A DNA stretch of 21,152 nt. Origin: an uncultured Eggerthellaceae bacterium (GTDB taxonomy: Bacteria; Actinomycetota; Coriobacteriia; Coriobacteriales; Eggerthellaceae). A program made the translations under genes and the position numbers. Below, piece by piece: positions 5,894 through 14,458 of this stretch. The notes under the pieces are model-generated. The model worked only from the letters and a program-made list of their open reading frames with translations. It made no database searches and had not been told where the DNA came from. How positions within the stretch are numbered: position 1 is the first letter of the stretch; each line of letters begins with the position of its first letter. Location of the stretch: positions 1 through 21,152 of the forward strand of contig CAMOUE010000016.1 of the NCBI GenBank assembly GCA_946626265.1, given 5' to 3'.

Positions 5894-8800
5894 GGAACAT
5901 GGCGCTGCAGTAATCGACGGACCACGGGAACGCGCCCGCGGGCTCTACCGTCCCGAATTCGAGCATGATGCGTGCGGCATCGGAGCTCTGGCCCATCTGA
6001 AGGGCCGCAGATCTCACCAGATGATCGACGATGCGCTTTCGGTGCTCGTGAACCTCGAGCATCGCGGCGGCGTCGGGCTCGAGAAGAACACGGGCGACGG
6101 CGCCGGCATTCTGTTCCAGGTCCCACACCGCTTCTTCCGCAAGGAAGCCCAGAAATGCGGTCACATCCTGCCTGCCGAAGGCGATTACGGCGTGGCGATG
6201 CTGTTCTTGCCCCGCGACCCCGAAGGCGTGGCGTGCGCTGTGCGCGTGTTCGAGGAGGGGTGCGCGCGTTGCGGCATTCCGTTGCTGTTCTGGCGCGATG
6301 TGCCGGTCGATCCGCATGATCTGGGCGACACCGCACGGTCATGCATGCCGACCATCAAGCAGGCGTTCCTGGGGCGTTCCGATGATGCGGAGGCGGGCGA
6401 GCGGTTCGAGCGCCGCTTGTACGTGTGCCGCCGGATGGTCGAGAAGGCCGCGGCTGTTGACCCCGGCCTTGCGGGGCGCATCTTCTACGTGTGCTCGATG
6501 AGCTCGCGAACCATCGTGTACAAGGGAATGCTGGTCTCGACCCAGATGCGCCGCTTCTTTCTCGACCTCGACGACGCGTCGACTGAGACGGCGGTTGCGC
6601 TCGTGCATTCGCGCTATTCCACGAACACGACCCCTTCGTGGGAGCGTGCCCACCCAAACCGCTTCATCGTGCACAATGGCGAGATCAACACGCTCCGCTG
6701 CAACGTGAGCTGGGTTCATGCGCGCGAGTCGAACCTGTACTCGCCGGTCATGGGCGCCGACCTCGAGCATGTGCTGCCGGTACTCGCCGGCGAGGGGTCG
6801 GATTCGGCCATGCTCGACAACCTACTCGAGTTCATCGCCATGAACGGCCGTGGTCTCCCGCGGGCCGTTTCGATGGTCCTGCCCGAACCGTGGGACAACA
6901 ACGAGAATCTTTCCGACAAGCGCAGGGCATGGGATGCCTACCAGTCCATGCTCACCGAGGCGTGGGACGGCCCGGCGGCCATCGCGTTCTCGGACGGTGT
7001 CGTGACCGGCGCGGTCATCGATCGCAACGGATTGCGTCCGGCGCGCTACTACGTCACGTCCGACGATAGGCTGATTCTGTCGAGCGAAGTGGGCGTGCTC
7101 GACGTCGACCCCGCGGCCGTGCTCGTGGCCGGCAGCCTCGGGCCTGGGCAGATGCTGCTCGTCGACCCCGCTCAGGGGCGCGTTCTGTTCGATGACGAGA
7201 TCAAGGACGGCTTCGCCAACGAGAAGCCGTACCGCACGTGGATCGACGCCGAGACGCTCACGCTCGACGACTTGACGGACGGGTCCCGGGTCGCGGTGGC
7301 CGAACATGTCGACGACGGCGTCCCGCTTCACGAGCGTCAGGCGGTTCACGGTTACTTCTTCGACGACGTCGAGGAATCCATCATCCCGATGGCGCGCGAC
7401 GGCGCGGCCCCGCTTGCCTCGATGGGGACCGATACGCCGCTGCCGTGCCTGTCCGAGAACCCGCGGAGCTTCTACGATTACTTCAACCAGCTGTTCGCGC
7501 AGGTGACCAACCCGCCTATCGACGCGCTGCGCGAGTCGTTCATCACGTCGACTTTGCTTTACGTGGGAAGCCACGGAAACCTGCTCGAGGACGCCCGGGC
7601 GAACTGCAGGCTCGTGCGGCTCGACACGCCGCTGCTCGACAACGCCCAATTCGAGGCGCTTGCCGGCATTGACCGGCACGGTTTCGAATCGCACCTTCTG
7701 CGGGCGGTGTACCCCGAGCAGGCGGGTGCGCATGCGCTCGCGCAATCGCTTGCAGCCCTCTGCGAGGAGGCGGGCCAAGCCGTGCGCGACGGTGCCGACC
7801 TCATCGTGATTTCGGACCGAGCGGTCGTCGGCGAGGTTCCCATCCCGACGTTGCTGGCGGTCTCGGCTGTCCACAACCACCTGCTGCGCGCCGAGCTGCG
7901 CACGCATGCCGACATCATCGTCGAGACGGGCGACGCCATCACGCCGCATGACTTCGCGGCGCTCGTGGGCTACTCGGCGTCGGGGATCTTTCCCTATTTG
8001 GCGCACGACACGATACGGTCGCTTTGCGAACGTGGGATCATCGGCCTCGATGCCGACGAGGCGATTGCCAATTACAATCGCGCCATCGTCGCGGGCATCG
8101 TTTCCATCATGTCGAAGATGGGTATCTCGACTATGCAGGGCTACCATGCCGCGCAGGTTTTCGAGGCCGTGGGGCTTGCCGACGAGCTCGTGCGCGAGCA
8201 CTTCGCCGGCACGGTCAGCCGTATCGGGGGCTTGGGCATCGACGACGTCCAGCGCGAATGCGATGAACGGCACGCCAGAGCTCGCGCGCTTTCGCGCACG
8301 CCTGCGCCTGACCAGCTACCGAGTTCGGGGATCACGTCGTGGCGCCCGCTCGGAGGCGAGGACCATCTCATCAACCCCGTTTCCATCAACTTGCTCCAGC
8401 GCGCCGTGCGCGAAGGGGACGATGGGCTCTTCGAGGAGTACAGCGCCTCGATCCACGTCCCTGGCCGCACGGTCATGCTGAGGGATTTGCTCGAGTTCGC
8501 GCCCGCGAACGACCCCGTGCCGCTTTCGGAGGTGGAGCCTGCCAGCGAGATCGTCAAGAGGTTCAACACGGGCGCGATGAGCTATGGCTCGATCTCGCAG
8601 GAGGCCCACGAATGCCTGGCCATCGCCATGAACCGGCTGCATGGGCGGTCGAACAGCGGCGAGGGCGGCGAGGACCCGGCTCGCGAGGTCACGTTACCGA
8701 ACGGCGACAGCAAGCGGTCGGCCATCAAGCAGATCGCCTCGGGCCGTTTCGGCGTGACGAGCCGCTATCTCATGAGCGCCGACGAGATTCAGATCAAGAT

Positions 8801-10559
8801 GGCCCAGGGCGCGAAGCCCGGCGAAGGCGGTCACCTGCCCGGCGCCAAGGTGTGGCCGTGGATTGCTCGCGCGCGCCGCAGCACGCCGGGTGTCGGGCTC
8901 ATTTCGCCGCCGCCGCACCATGACATCTATTCCATCGAGGATCTGGCCGAAGTCTTTTTCGACATGAAGAACGCGAACCCGCGGGCGCGCGTGTCGGTGA
9001 AACTCGTCGCCGAGGCCGGCGTGGGCACGATCGCGACCGGCGTCGCCAAGGGTGGGGCTCACAAGATTCTCGTGTCGGGCAGCAACGGCGGTACGGGCGC
9101 TGCGCCGCGCGATTCGATTTACCATGCGGGATTGCCGCTCGAGCTGGGCTTGGCCGAGGTGCAGCAGACGCTTTTGCGCAACGGCCTGCGCTCGCGGGTG
9201 GTGCTTGAAGCCGATGGCAAGCTCATGGACGGTCGCGACGTGGCCATCGCCTGCTTGCTGGGCGCCGAGGAGTTCGGGTTCGCGACCATGCCGCTCGTGG
9301 CGATGGGGTGTCTGATGCAGCGCGACTGCCAGCAGGACACGTGCCCGGTGGGCATAGCCACACAGAACTGCATCTTGCGCAATCGCTTCAAGGGAAACCC
9401 CGACCACGTCGTGCGCTTCATGACGATGGTGGCCGAGCAGCTTCGCCGCATCATGGCCGAGCTCGGGTTCAAGACCGTCGAGGACATGGTCGGTCATGTC
9501 GAATGCCTGCGCCAGCACGAGCGCGCTCACGGCTGGAAGGCACGCCTGGTCGACCTCTCGGCGCTGCTCGCGCCACCGCGGGTCGAGTACGGCCGCAGCA
9601 TCCCCGGTGCCGATTGTCCGCACTCTCTGGCGGAATGCGCTCCCGAAGATTTACTGCCCCAGACGCTCGACGCCACGCTCCTCGTGCCGTACACGGACGA
9701 GGCGCGCGCCGCGCTCGTGCCGCAGCGGTTCCACGTCGACATCGCGAACGTCAACCGGTGCGTGGGGACGATGCTCGGCTCCCGTGTCACGGAAAGGCAT
9801 GCCGAGGGGCTGCCCGACGGCACGCTCACCGTCGACTGCACGGGTTCGGGGGGTGTGAGCTTCGGGGCGTTCCTGCCGTCCGGCGTCACGCTCAACATCG
9901 AGGGTGAGGCGAACGACTTCTTCGGCAAGGGGCTTTCGGGCGGCATCGTCACGGTGGCTCCTGCGCGTGCGGCCACGTTCAGGCCCGAGGAGAACATCGT
10001 TGCGGGCAACGTCGCCTTCTATGGCGCGACGGGTGGCCGCGGGTTCGTGAACGGGCTCGCCGGCCAGCGGTTCGCAGTGCGCAACTCGGGTGCGACGCTG
10101 GTGGTCGAAGGCGTGGGAAACAACGGTTGCGAGTACATGACGGGCGGCACCGTGCTCGTGCTCGGCGAGGTGGGCTTGAACTTCGCAGCGGGCATGAGCG
10201 GTGGCGTGGCCTACGTCTACGACGCCGAGCACACGCTTGCCGAGCGGTGCAACCGCGACATGGTCGACCTCGAGCAGCCGGAGGCGTCCGAGCTCGCGCT
10301 CATTCGCGAGCTGATCGACGAGCATGCCCGCCGCACGGGCAGCCCGCTCGGGGTGAAGCTTCTCTACCGGTTCGACGACATCGCGAAGGATTTCATCAAG
10401 GTCATACCGCGCGAGTACAAGCACATGATGCAGCTCGTCGAGCAGCTCGAGGAATCGGGCGTCGCGCATGAGGACGCCGTCGAGCGCGCGTTCGAGATGA
10501 GGACCGGCAACGACCAGGGCGAGCGAGTTGACGCGCGCCCGACGACGGGCAGGAGGTAG
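5892..10559 (+). CDS. gltB: Glutamate synthase large (alpha) subunit
   Basis: Transfers the glutamine amide nitrogen to 2-oxoglutarate, giving two glutamates; works with GltD. The product is 1555 residues, normal for the family. Cys28 (EHDACGIG) is the expected nucleophile, exposed after removal of a 27-residue propeptide. The amidotransferase domain runs to about 430 (LVHSRYSTNTTPSWERAHP). The FMN/synthase domain shows MAQGAKPGEGGHLPG near 960 and SGSNGGTGAAPRDS near 1062. The [3Fe-4S] ligands follow the C-x5-C-x4-C pattern at Cys1140, Cys1146 and Cys1151 (GCLMQRDCQQDTCPVG). A glycine-rich GXGXG domain lies near 1310-1470. The ATG at 5892 follows AAGGGGG; a GTG at 5877 is a weaker option. 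gltD starts 4 nt after the stop, so they form one operon, probably under GlnR control. Confidence 0.96.
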   Translation: MEHGAAVIDGPRERARGLYRPEFEHDACGIGALAHLKGRRSHQMIDDALSVLVNLEHRGGVGLEKNTGDGAGILFQVPHRFFRKEAQKCGHILPAEGDYGVAMLFLPRDPEGVACAVRVFEEGCARCGIPLLFWRDVPVDPHDLGDTARSCMPTIKQAFLGRSDDAEAGERFERRLYVCRRMVEKAAAVDPGLAGRIFYVCSMSSRTIVYKGMLVSTQMRRFFLDLDDASTETAVALVHSRYSTNTTPSWERAHPNRFIVHNGEINTLRCNVSWVHARESNLYSPVMGADLEHVLPVLAGEGSDSAMLDNLLEFIAMNGRGLPRAVSMVLPEPWDNNENLSDKRRAWDAYQSMLTEAWDGPAAIAFSDGVVTGAVIDRNGLRPARYYVTSDDRLILSSEVGVLDVDPAAVLVAGSLGPGQMLLVDPAQGRVLFDDEIKDGFANEKPYRTWIDAETLTLDDLTDGSRVAVAEHVDDGVPLHERQAVHGYFFDDVEESIIPMARDGAAPLASMGTDTPLPCLSENPRSFYDYFNQLFAQVTNPPIDALRESFITSTLLYVGSHGNLLEDARANCRLVRLDTPLLDNAQFEALAGIDRHGFESHLLRAVYPEQAGAHALAQSLAALCEEAGQAVRDGADLIVISDRAVVGEVPIPTLLAVSAVHNHLLRAELRTHADIIVETGDAITPHDFAALVGYSASGIFPYLAHDTIRSLCERGIIGLDADEAIANYNRAIVAGIVSIMSKMGISTMQGYHAAQVFEAVGLADELVREHFAGTVSRIGGLGIDDVQRECDERHARARALSRTPAPDQLPSSGITSWRPLGGEDHLINPVSINLLQRAVREGDDGLFEEYSASIHVPGRTVMLRDLLEFAPANDPVPLSEVEPASEIVKRFNTGAMSYGSISQEAHECLAIAMNRLHGRSNSGEGGEDPAREVTLPNGDSKRSAIKQIASGRFGVTSRYLMSADEIQIKMAQGAKPGEGGHLPGAKVWPWIARARRSTPGVGLISPPPHHDIYSIEDLAEVFFDMKNANPRARVSVKLVAEAGVGTIATGVAKGGAHKILVSGSNGGTGAAPRDSIYHAGLPLELGLAEVQQTLLRNGLRSRVVLEADGKLMDGRDVAIACLLGAEEFGFATMPLVAMGCLMQRDCQQDTCPVGIATQNCILRNRFKGNPDHVVRFMTMVAEQLRRIMAELGFKTVEDMVGHVECLRQHERAHGWKARLVDLSALLAPPRVEYGRSIPGADCPHSLAECAPEDLLPQTLDATLLVPYTDEARAALVPQRFHVDIANVNRCVGTMLGSRVTERHAEGLPDGTLTVDCTGSGGVSFGAFLPSGVTLNIEGEANDFFGKGLSGGIVTVAPARAATFRPEENIVAGNVAFYGATGGRGFVNGLAGQRFAVRNSGATLVVEGVGNNGCEYMTGGTVLVLGEVGLNFAAGMSGGVAYVYDAEHTLAERCNRDMVDLEQPEASELALIRELIDEHARRTGSPLGVKLLYRFDDIAKDFIKVIPREYKHMMQLVEQLEESGVAHEDAVERAFEMRTGNDQGERVDARPTTGRR

Positions 10560-10563
10560 CGCC

Positions 10564-11934
10564 ATGGGTCTTCCTGGGGCGTATCTTGTTGTAGGGCGCA
10601 GCGAGCACGGGGTTCGTCCCGCGGCCGAGGTTGTGCTCGATTACGACGATTTCACGGTCGATCTCGGAGGCGACGATCAGCGCGCCCAGGCGAGCCGCTG
10701 CATGAACTGCGGGGTGCCGTTCTGCCAGAGCGGCCTGCGGTTTGGCGGCGCGCGACAGGCGACTGGCTGCCCGTTGCACAACTTGATTCCCGAGACGAAC
10801 GACCTGCTGTTTCGCGGCAGATGGGACGAGGCGGCTGCGCGGCTGGCCTTGACGAATCCGTTCCCCGAGTTCACGGGGCACGTGTGCCCGGCACCGTGCG
10901 AGACCGCTTGCAATCTGGGCCTCAACGACGACGCGGTCACGATCCACGATAACGAGCGGGCACTGTCGGATTTCGCGTGGGCAAGCGGGGTCGACCCGCT
11001 GCCGGCACCTGCAGCCGACGCGCCGCTCGTCAGCGTCGTGGGGTCGGGCCCGGCGGGGCTTGCTGCCGCATGGGAGCTTGCGCGGTTCGGTGCGCGCGTG
11101 CGCGTGTACGAGCGCGATGACCGCCCGGGCGGGCTCCTCATGTACGGCATTCCCAATATGAAGCTTCCGAAATGGGTGGTCGAGCGTCGCGTCGACCTCA
11201 TGGAGAGAAGCGGCATCGAATTCTCGTGCGGCGTCGATGCGGCCCGATGCGCCGAGAAGATCTGCGACGAGTCTGCCGCGGTCGTGCTCGCCTGCGGCGC
11301 GCGCACGGCGCGGCGTGTGGACGTGCCGGGAGCTGATCTTGCGGGTGTCGAGTTCGCGCTCGACTACCTCGGCGAAGCCACGCGGGCGCTGCTCGAAGGG
11401 CGGCCTGCGCGCATCGACGCAGCGGGGAAGGACGTCGTCGTCATCGGCGGCGGCGATACGGGCGTCGACTGCGTGGCGACCGCGGTGCGCCAAGGCGCGC
11501 GCAGCGTGCGTCAGGTCATACGCGCCGCCGAGCCTCCCGCCACCGTGGATTCCGCTTCGGTGTGGCCTGCGCCGCGCGGAGAGCGGACGACGGGGTACGG
11601 CCAGCGCGAAGCCGCCGAGGTGTTCGGAAGCGATCCGCGTATCTGGTCGACCGACACGGTCGGGTTCGCCGACGACGGCGCGGGCTGCGTGCGCGGCGTC
11701 GTTGTGGAGAGCGGGCCGCAGGGCCCGGCACGCGTGCGCGACGAGGTGTCCGCCCAGCTCGTGCTCATCGCGAAGGGTTTCACGGGCGCCGAGCAGGCTG
11801 TGCTCGACGCGTTCGAGGGTTTTGGAAACGTACGTGTGGCCGGCGATGCGCGTATGGGCGCGTCGCTCGTGGCGAATGCGATCGCCGACGGCTTGCAAGT
11901 GGCCGGCGACCTTGCGGTCGAGCTGTTCGGATGA
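10564..11934 (+). CDS. gltD: Glutamate synthase small (beta) subunit
   Basis: Supplies electrons from NADPH through FAD and iron-sulfur centres to GltB. The product is 456 residues, slightly shorter than usual (about 470-490). In order it has Cys-rich [4Fe-4S] motifs (CMNCGVPFCQSG near 45, GCPLHN near 75 and VCPAPCETAC near 113), an FAD site VVGSGPAGLAAAWELARFG near 160, the GGLLMYGIPNMKLPK segment, and a second nucleotide site VVIGGGDTGVDC near 298. The usual C-terminal GD-rich motif reads VAGDARMGASLVANAIADG. The start at 10564 follows AGGAGGT, which overlaps the gltB stop codon, consistent with translational coupling. A terminator lies 14 nt after the stop. Confidence 0.95.
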   Translation: MGLPGAYLVVGRSEHGVRPAAEVVLDYDDFTVDLGGDDQRAQASRCMNCGVPFCQSGLRFGGARQATGCPLHNLIPETNDLLFRGRWDEAAARLALTNPFPEFTGHVCPAPCETACNLGLNDDAVTIHDNERALSDFAWASGVDPLPAPAADAPLVSVVGSGPAGLAAAWELARFGARVRVYERDDRPGGLLMYGIPNMKLPKWVVERRVDLMERSGIEFSCGVDAARCAEKICDESAAVVLACGARTARRVDVPGADLAGVEFALDYLGEATRALLEGRPARIDAAGKDVVVIGGGDTGVDCVATAVRQGARSVRQVIRAAEPPATVDSASVWPAPRGERTTGYGQREAAEVFGSDPRIWSTDTVGFADDGAGCVRGVVVESGPQGPARVRDEVSAQLVLIAKGFTGAEQAVLDAFEGFGNVRVAGDARMGASLVANAIADGLQVAGDLAVELFG

Positions 11935-11948
11935 ATAGCCCATTCTCG

Positions 11949-11978
11949 AGCCCGCGCAACGTGGCGCGTCGGGCTTTT
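11949..11978 (+). terminator. Terminator after gltBD
   Basis: AGCCCGCGC pairs with GCGCG-T-CGGGCT (one bulged T), followed by TTTT at 11975-11978. It lies 14 nt after the gltD stop and marks the probable end of the gltBD transcript. Confidence 0.7.
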
Positions 11979-11979
11979 C

Positions 11980-12044
11980 GGGCGCCGGGACCTCCAGCCC
12001 GGCGCCCCCTCTGCGAAAGCGGCAGGGCACCGTGGCGCCCTGCC
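11980..12044 (+). promoter_or_regulatory. Two further hairpins in front of dapF
   Basis: GGGCGCCGGG (11980-11989) pairs perfectly with CCCGGCGCCC (11998-12007), and GGCAGGGC (12021-12028) pairs with GCCCTGCC (12037-12044). Neither has a T run. The second ends a few bases before the dapF ribosome binding site. GGCGCC occurs three times here (11981, 12001, 12034), so alternative pairings are possible. No promoter is evident in this gap, so dapF may depend on read-through from gltBD. No lysine riboswitch features are seen. Confidence 0.4.
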
Positions 12045-12058
12045 TGACGGGAGATGAT

Positions 12059-12940
12059 ATGAAATTCACGAAAATGCAGGGACTCGGCAACGACTACGTG
12101 TACGTGAGCTGCTTCGACGAGCAGGTCGACAACCCGTCGTCGCTTGCGCGTTTGGTGAGCGACCGCCATTTCGGCATCGGGTCGGACGGGCTCATTCTCA
12201 TCCGCCCGTCGTCACAGGCGGACTTCTTCATGGAGATGTTCAATGCCGACGGCTCGCGCTCGGAGATGTGCGGCAACGGGATTCGTTGCGTGGGGAAGTA
12301 CGTGTTCGACCACGGCTTGACCGACAAGCGGCAGATCGACGTGAACACGCTCGCGGGCGTTAAGCATCTGACGCTTGCCGTGCAGGATGGGCAGGTGGCC
12401 GAGGTCACGGTCGACATGGGTTCCCCCGAGCTCGAACCGAAGCTCATACCGGTCATCGCCGAGAGGACGCCGGTCGTAGCCGAGCCGATTGAAGTCGCCG
12501 GCAGGCGGTTCGAGATGACCTGCGTCTCGATGGGCAATCCCCATGCCGTCGTGTTCGTCGACGACGTCGAGGGCTTCCCTGTGGAGGAAGTGGGCCGGTC
12601 GTTCGAGTTTCACCCGGCCTTCCCCAAGCGCGTGAACGCAGAGTTCGTGCAGGTGCTCAACCGGCGCGAGGTTCGCATGCGCGTGTGGGAACGCGGCACG
12701 GGCGAGACGCTCGCCTGCGGGACGGGCGCTTGCGCGAGCACGGTCGCGTGCATCTTGAACGGGCTGACCAACGACGAGGTGACGCTGCGCTTGCTCGGTG
12801 GCGATTTGCGCGTGCGGTGGGATCGCGCCGCCAACCGCGTGTTCATGACAGGACCTGCGGTAACCGTGTTCGAAGGCGAGTTCGATGCATCCGCCTGCCC
12901 ACAAGACGACCCGCCCCACATCGTCGACCCATCCTGGTAA
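12059..12940 (+). CDS. dapF: Diaminopimelate epimerase
   Basis: Interconverts LL- and meso-diaminopimelate, the last step before lysine and the source of the peptidoglycan cross-link residue. The product is 293 residues, close to or slightly above the usual 270-285. Both catalytic cysteines are present: Cys71 in MCGNGIRC and Cys220 in ETLACGTGACA. Other marks are the start KFTKMQGLGNDYV and the VSMGNPHAVVFVDD segment. The ATG at 12059 is preferred to an upstream in-frame start at 12032 because family members begin MKFTKMxGxGND and GGGAG precedes it. DapL is encoded next, so these two genes cover the short aminotransferase route from tetrahydrodipicolinate to meso-diaminopimelate. The gap to dapL is filled by two palindromic repeats. 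Confidence 0.95.
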   Translation: MKFTKMQGLGNDYVYVSCFDEQVDNPSSLARLVSDRHFGIGSDGLILIRPSSQADFFMEMFNADGSRSEMCGNGIRCVGKYVFDHGLTDKRQIDVNTLAGVKHLTLAVQDGQVAEVTVDMGSPELEPKLIPVIAERTPVVAEPIEVAGRRFEMTCVSMGNPHAVVFVDDVEGFPVEEVGRSFEFHPAFPKRVNAEFVQVLNRREVRMRVWERGTGETLACGTGACASTVACILNGLTNDEVTLRLLGGDLRVRWDRAANRVFMTGPAVTVFEGEFDASACPQDDPPHIVDPSW

Positions 12941-12941
12941 G

Positions 12942-12974
12942 AATGAGTCGGAAGAACCGTTCTTCCGACTCATC
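12942..12974. repeat. Family 1 palindrome, first of a pair after dapF
   Basis: A 33-bp palindrome with centre GAAC-C-GTTC. Relative to the other copies both arms are changed together (GGAAG with CTTCC instead of GGGAG with CTCCC), a compensatory pair that suggests the folded form is maintained. It begins at the second base after the dapF stop. Confidence 0.85.
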
Positions 12975-12980
12975 GTACGC

Positions 12981-13013
12981 AATGAGTCGGAAGGACAGTT
13001 CTCCCGACTCATT
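12981..13013. repeat. Family 1 palindrome, second of the pair
   Basis: A 33-bp copy with an imperfect left arm (GGAAGGAC against GTTCTCCC: one A-C mismatch and one G-U pair). It lies 6 nt after the first copy and 25 nt before the dapL start. The pair fills almost the whole dapF-dapL gap, leaving no clear room for a promoter, so dapL is probably cotranscribed with dapF. Confidence 0.85.
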
Positions 13014-13038
13014 GCATGCACAGAGTGAGGAGCTTTTC

Positions 13039-14268
13039 ATGTTCAAAGCCAATGACAATTACTTGAAGCTGCCCGGCGATTACCTGTTTTCGGAAATCGC
13101 GTCGCGCATCGCCGCATACGGTGCGCAGAACCCCGACAAGGCGGGCCGCATCGTACGGCTGGGCATCGGGGATGTCACTCAGCCGCTGGCCCCATCCATC
13201 GTGGAGGCCTTGCATGCGGCAGTTGACGAGATGGGCGACGCGGCGACGTTTCGCGGGTATGCTCCCGACCTGGGCTATGATTTCCTGCGCGAGACGATTG
13301 CCGAGCACGATTTCGCATCGCGCGGGGCGCGGGTAGAGGCCGACGAGGTGTTCGTCAGTGACGGTGCCAAGTCCGATTGCGCGAACATCCAGGAAATCTT
13401 CAGCGCCGACGCGCGCATCGCCGTGTGCGACCCCGTGTACCCGGTTTACGTCGATTCCAACGTGATGGCGGGCCGCACGGGAACGTACGACGCCTCCACC
13501 GGGCTGTGGAGCGACGTCGAGTACATGCCTTGCACGAGGGAGGGAAACTTCGTGCCCGAGCTGCCCGATGCTGATGCGGACGTGTCGCTCATCTACCTGT
13601 GCTTCCCCAATAACCCGACGGGAGCGGCTATCGAGAAGTCCCAATTGCAGGCGTGGGTCGACTACGCCAACGAGCATGGTGCGGTCATCGTGTACGACGC
13701 CGCTTACGAGGCTTATATCTCGGATCCCAGCTTGCCGCATTCCATCTACGAATGCGACGGTGCGCGCAGCTGTGCCATCGAGATCAGGAGCTTCTCCAAG
13801 AACGCTGGCTTCACGGGCACACGCTTGGGTTACACGGTCGTCCCGCGTGATTTGAAGGATGTCGACGGCGTCTCGATGCGCGACTTGTGGGCGCGGCGCC
13901 ATGGCACGAAGTTCAACGGTGCGCCTTATATCGTCCAGCGCGCGGGCGAGGCCGTGTACAGCGATCGCGGTCAGGCGGAGACGCGCGCGCAAATCGCCTA
14001 TTACATGGAAAACGCGCGCATCATACGCGAGGGCTTGGCTGATGCCGGGTACGAGGTCTTCGGCGGCGAGAATGCCCCGTACCTGTGGCTTGCCGCGCCC
14101 GACGGTATGACGTCGTGGCAGTTCTTCGACCTGCTTCTCGAATCGGTTCAGGTCGTGGGCACGCCAGGGTCGGGTTTCGGGCCGCACGGCGAGGGGTATT
14201 TCCGCCTGACGGCGTTCGGCTCCTGCGAATCCACCGAAGAGGCCGTCTCCCGCATCCGGTCCTTGTAA
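13039..14268 (+). CDS. dapL: LL-diaminopimelate aminotransferase
   Basis: PLP enzyme that converts tetrahydrodipicolinate directly to LL-diaminopimelate using glutamate as amino donor, bypassing the acyl intermediates of the classical route. The product is 409 residues, the usual DapL length. Marks are the start NYLKLPGDYLFSEIASR, RLGIGDVTQPL near 44, GYAPDLGYDFLRE near 74, the CFPNNPTGA turn, and the PLP lysine near 254 in IRSFSKNAGFTGTRLGY. The C-terminal GPHGEGYFRLTAFG contains the substrate-binding Arg. The ATG at 13039 follows TGAGGAG. Its glutamate demand fits its position between glutamate synthase and glutamine synthetase genes. The upstream reading frame stays open through the repeats, but that extension is not part of the gene. 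Confidence 0.95.
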   Translation: MFKANDNYLKLPGDYLFSEIASRIAAYGAQNPDKAGRIVRLGIGDVTQPLAPSIVEALHAAVDEMGDAATFRGYAPDLGYDFLRETIAEHDFASRGARVEADEVFVSDGAKSDCANIQEIFSADARIAVCDPVYPVYVDSNVMAGRTGTYDASTGLWSDVEYMPCTREGNFVPELPDADADVSLIYLCFPNNPTGAAIEKSQLQAWVDYANEHGAVIVYDAAYEAYISDPSLPHSIYECDGARSCAIEIRSFSKNAGFTGTRLGYTVVPRDLKDVDGVSMRDLWARRHGTKFNGAPYIVQRAGEAVYSDRGQAETRAQIAYYMENARIIREGLADAGYEVFGGENAPYLWLAAPDGMTSWQFFDLLLESVQVVGTPGSGFGPHGEGYFRLTAFGSCESTEEAVSRIRSL

Positions 14269-14270
14269 AC

Positions 14271-14303
14271 GATGAGTCGGGAGAACTGTCCTTCCGACTC
14301 ATT
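14271..14303. repeat. Family 1 palindrome after dapL
   Basis: A 33-bp copy starting 2 nt after the dapL stop, with arms GATGAGTCGG and CCGACTCATT; the inner stem has a G-U pair and an A-C mismatch. A fragment of a second right arm (AACTCATTCGG, 14309-14319) follows, perhaps a decayed partner, since other sites hold pairs. Confidence 0.8.
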
Positions 14304-14344
14304 TTCCAACTCATTCGGCTTCCAGATCGATTTGTTGCGGGCGA

Positions 14345-14398
14345 GTTTCGCCGCAGTTAAGACCCCATTTCGAAACATGGCCGTAAATCCTCGGAAAC
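14345..14398 (+). promoter_or_regulatory. Candidate double GlnR operator upstream of the glutamine synthetase gene
   Basis: Two arrays of 5-mers at 11-bp steps abut in opposite orientation. The first is GTTTC (14345), GTTAA (14356), ATTTC (14367); the second is GAAAC (14372), GTAAA (14383), GAAAC (14394). The first is the same pattern seen upstream of asnB and glmS; the second resembles the gltB operator. The array ends 10 nt before the -10-like TATCTT, exactly as at gltB. Confidence 0.75.
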
Positions 14399-14408
14399 AT
14401 GCGCGCCC

Positions 14409-14414
14409 TATCTT
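14409..14414 (+). promoter_or_regulatory. Probable -10 element (TATCTT) for glutamine synthetase
   Basis: TATCTT matches TATAAT at four of six positions and lies 10 nt after the GlnR-like array. The expected transcript start is near 14421, giving a short leader before the ATG at 14459. Confidence 0.5.
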
Positions 14415-14458
14415 CGAGGCAGTCCGAACCGACACATTGCGAGGAAGGGGCGTATCAC

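Noticed and set aside
11935..12058. Lysine riboswitch in front of dapF
   Set aside because: The gap is only 124 nt and holds three simple hairpins; the long multi-helix lysine riboswitch does not fit.
10402..12090. Long minus-strand open frame opposite gltD
   Set aside because: It is an antisense shadow of gltD and the gltB end; the plus-strand reading has complete cofactor motifs.
12685..13038. N-terminal extension of dapL through the repeats
   Set aside because: The open frame overlaps dapF in another frame; DapL normally begins near MFKANDNYLKLPGDYLF, and a good ribosome site precedes 13039.
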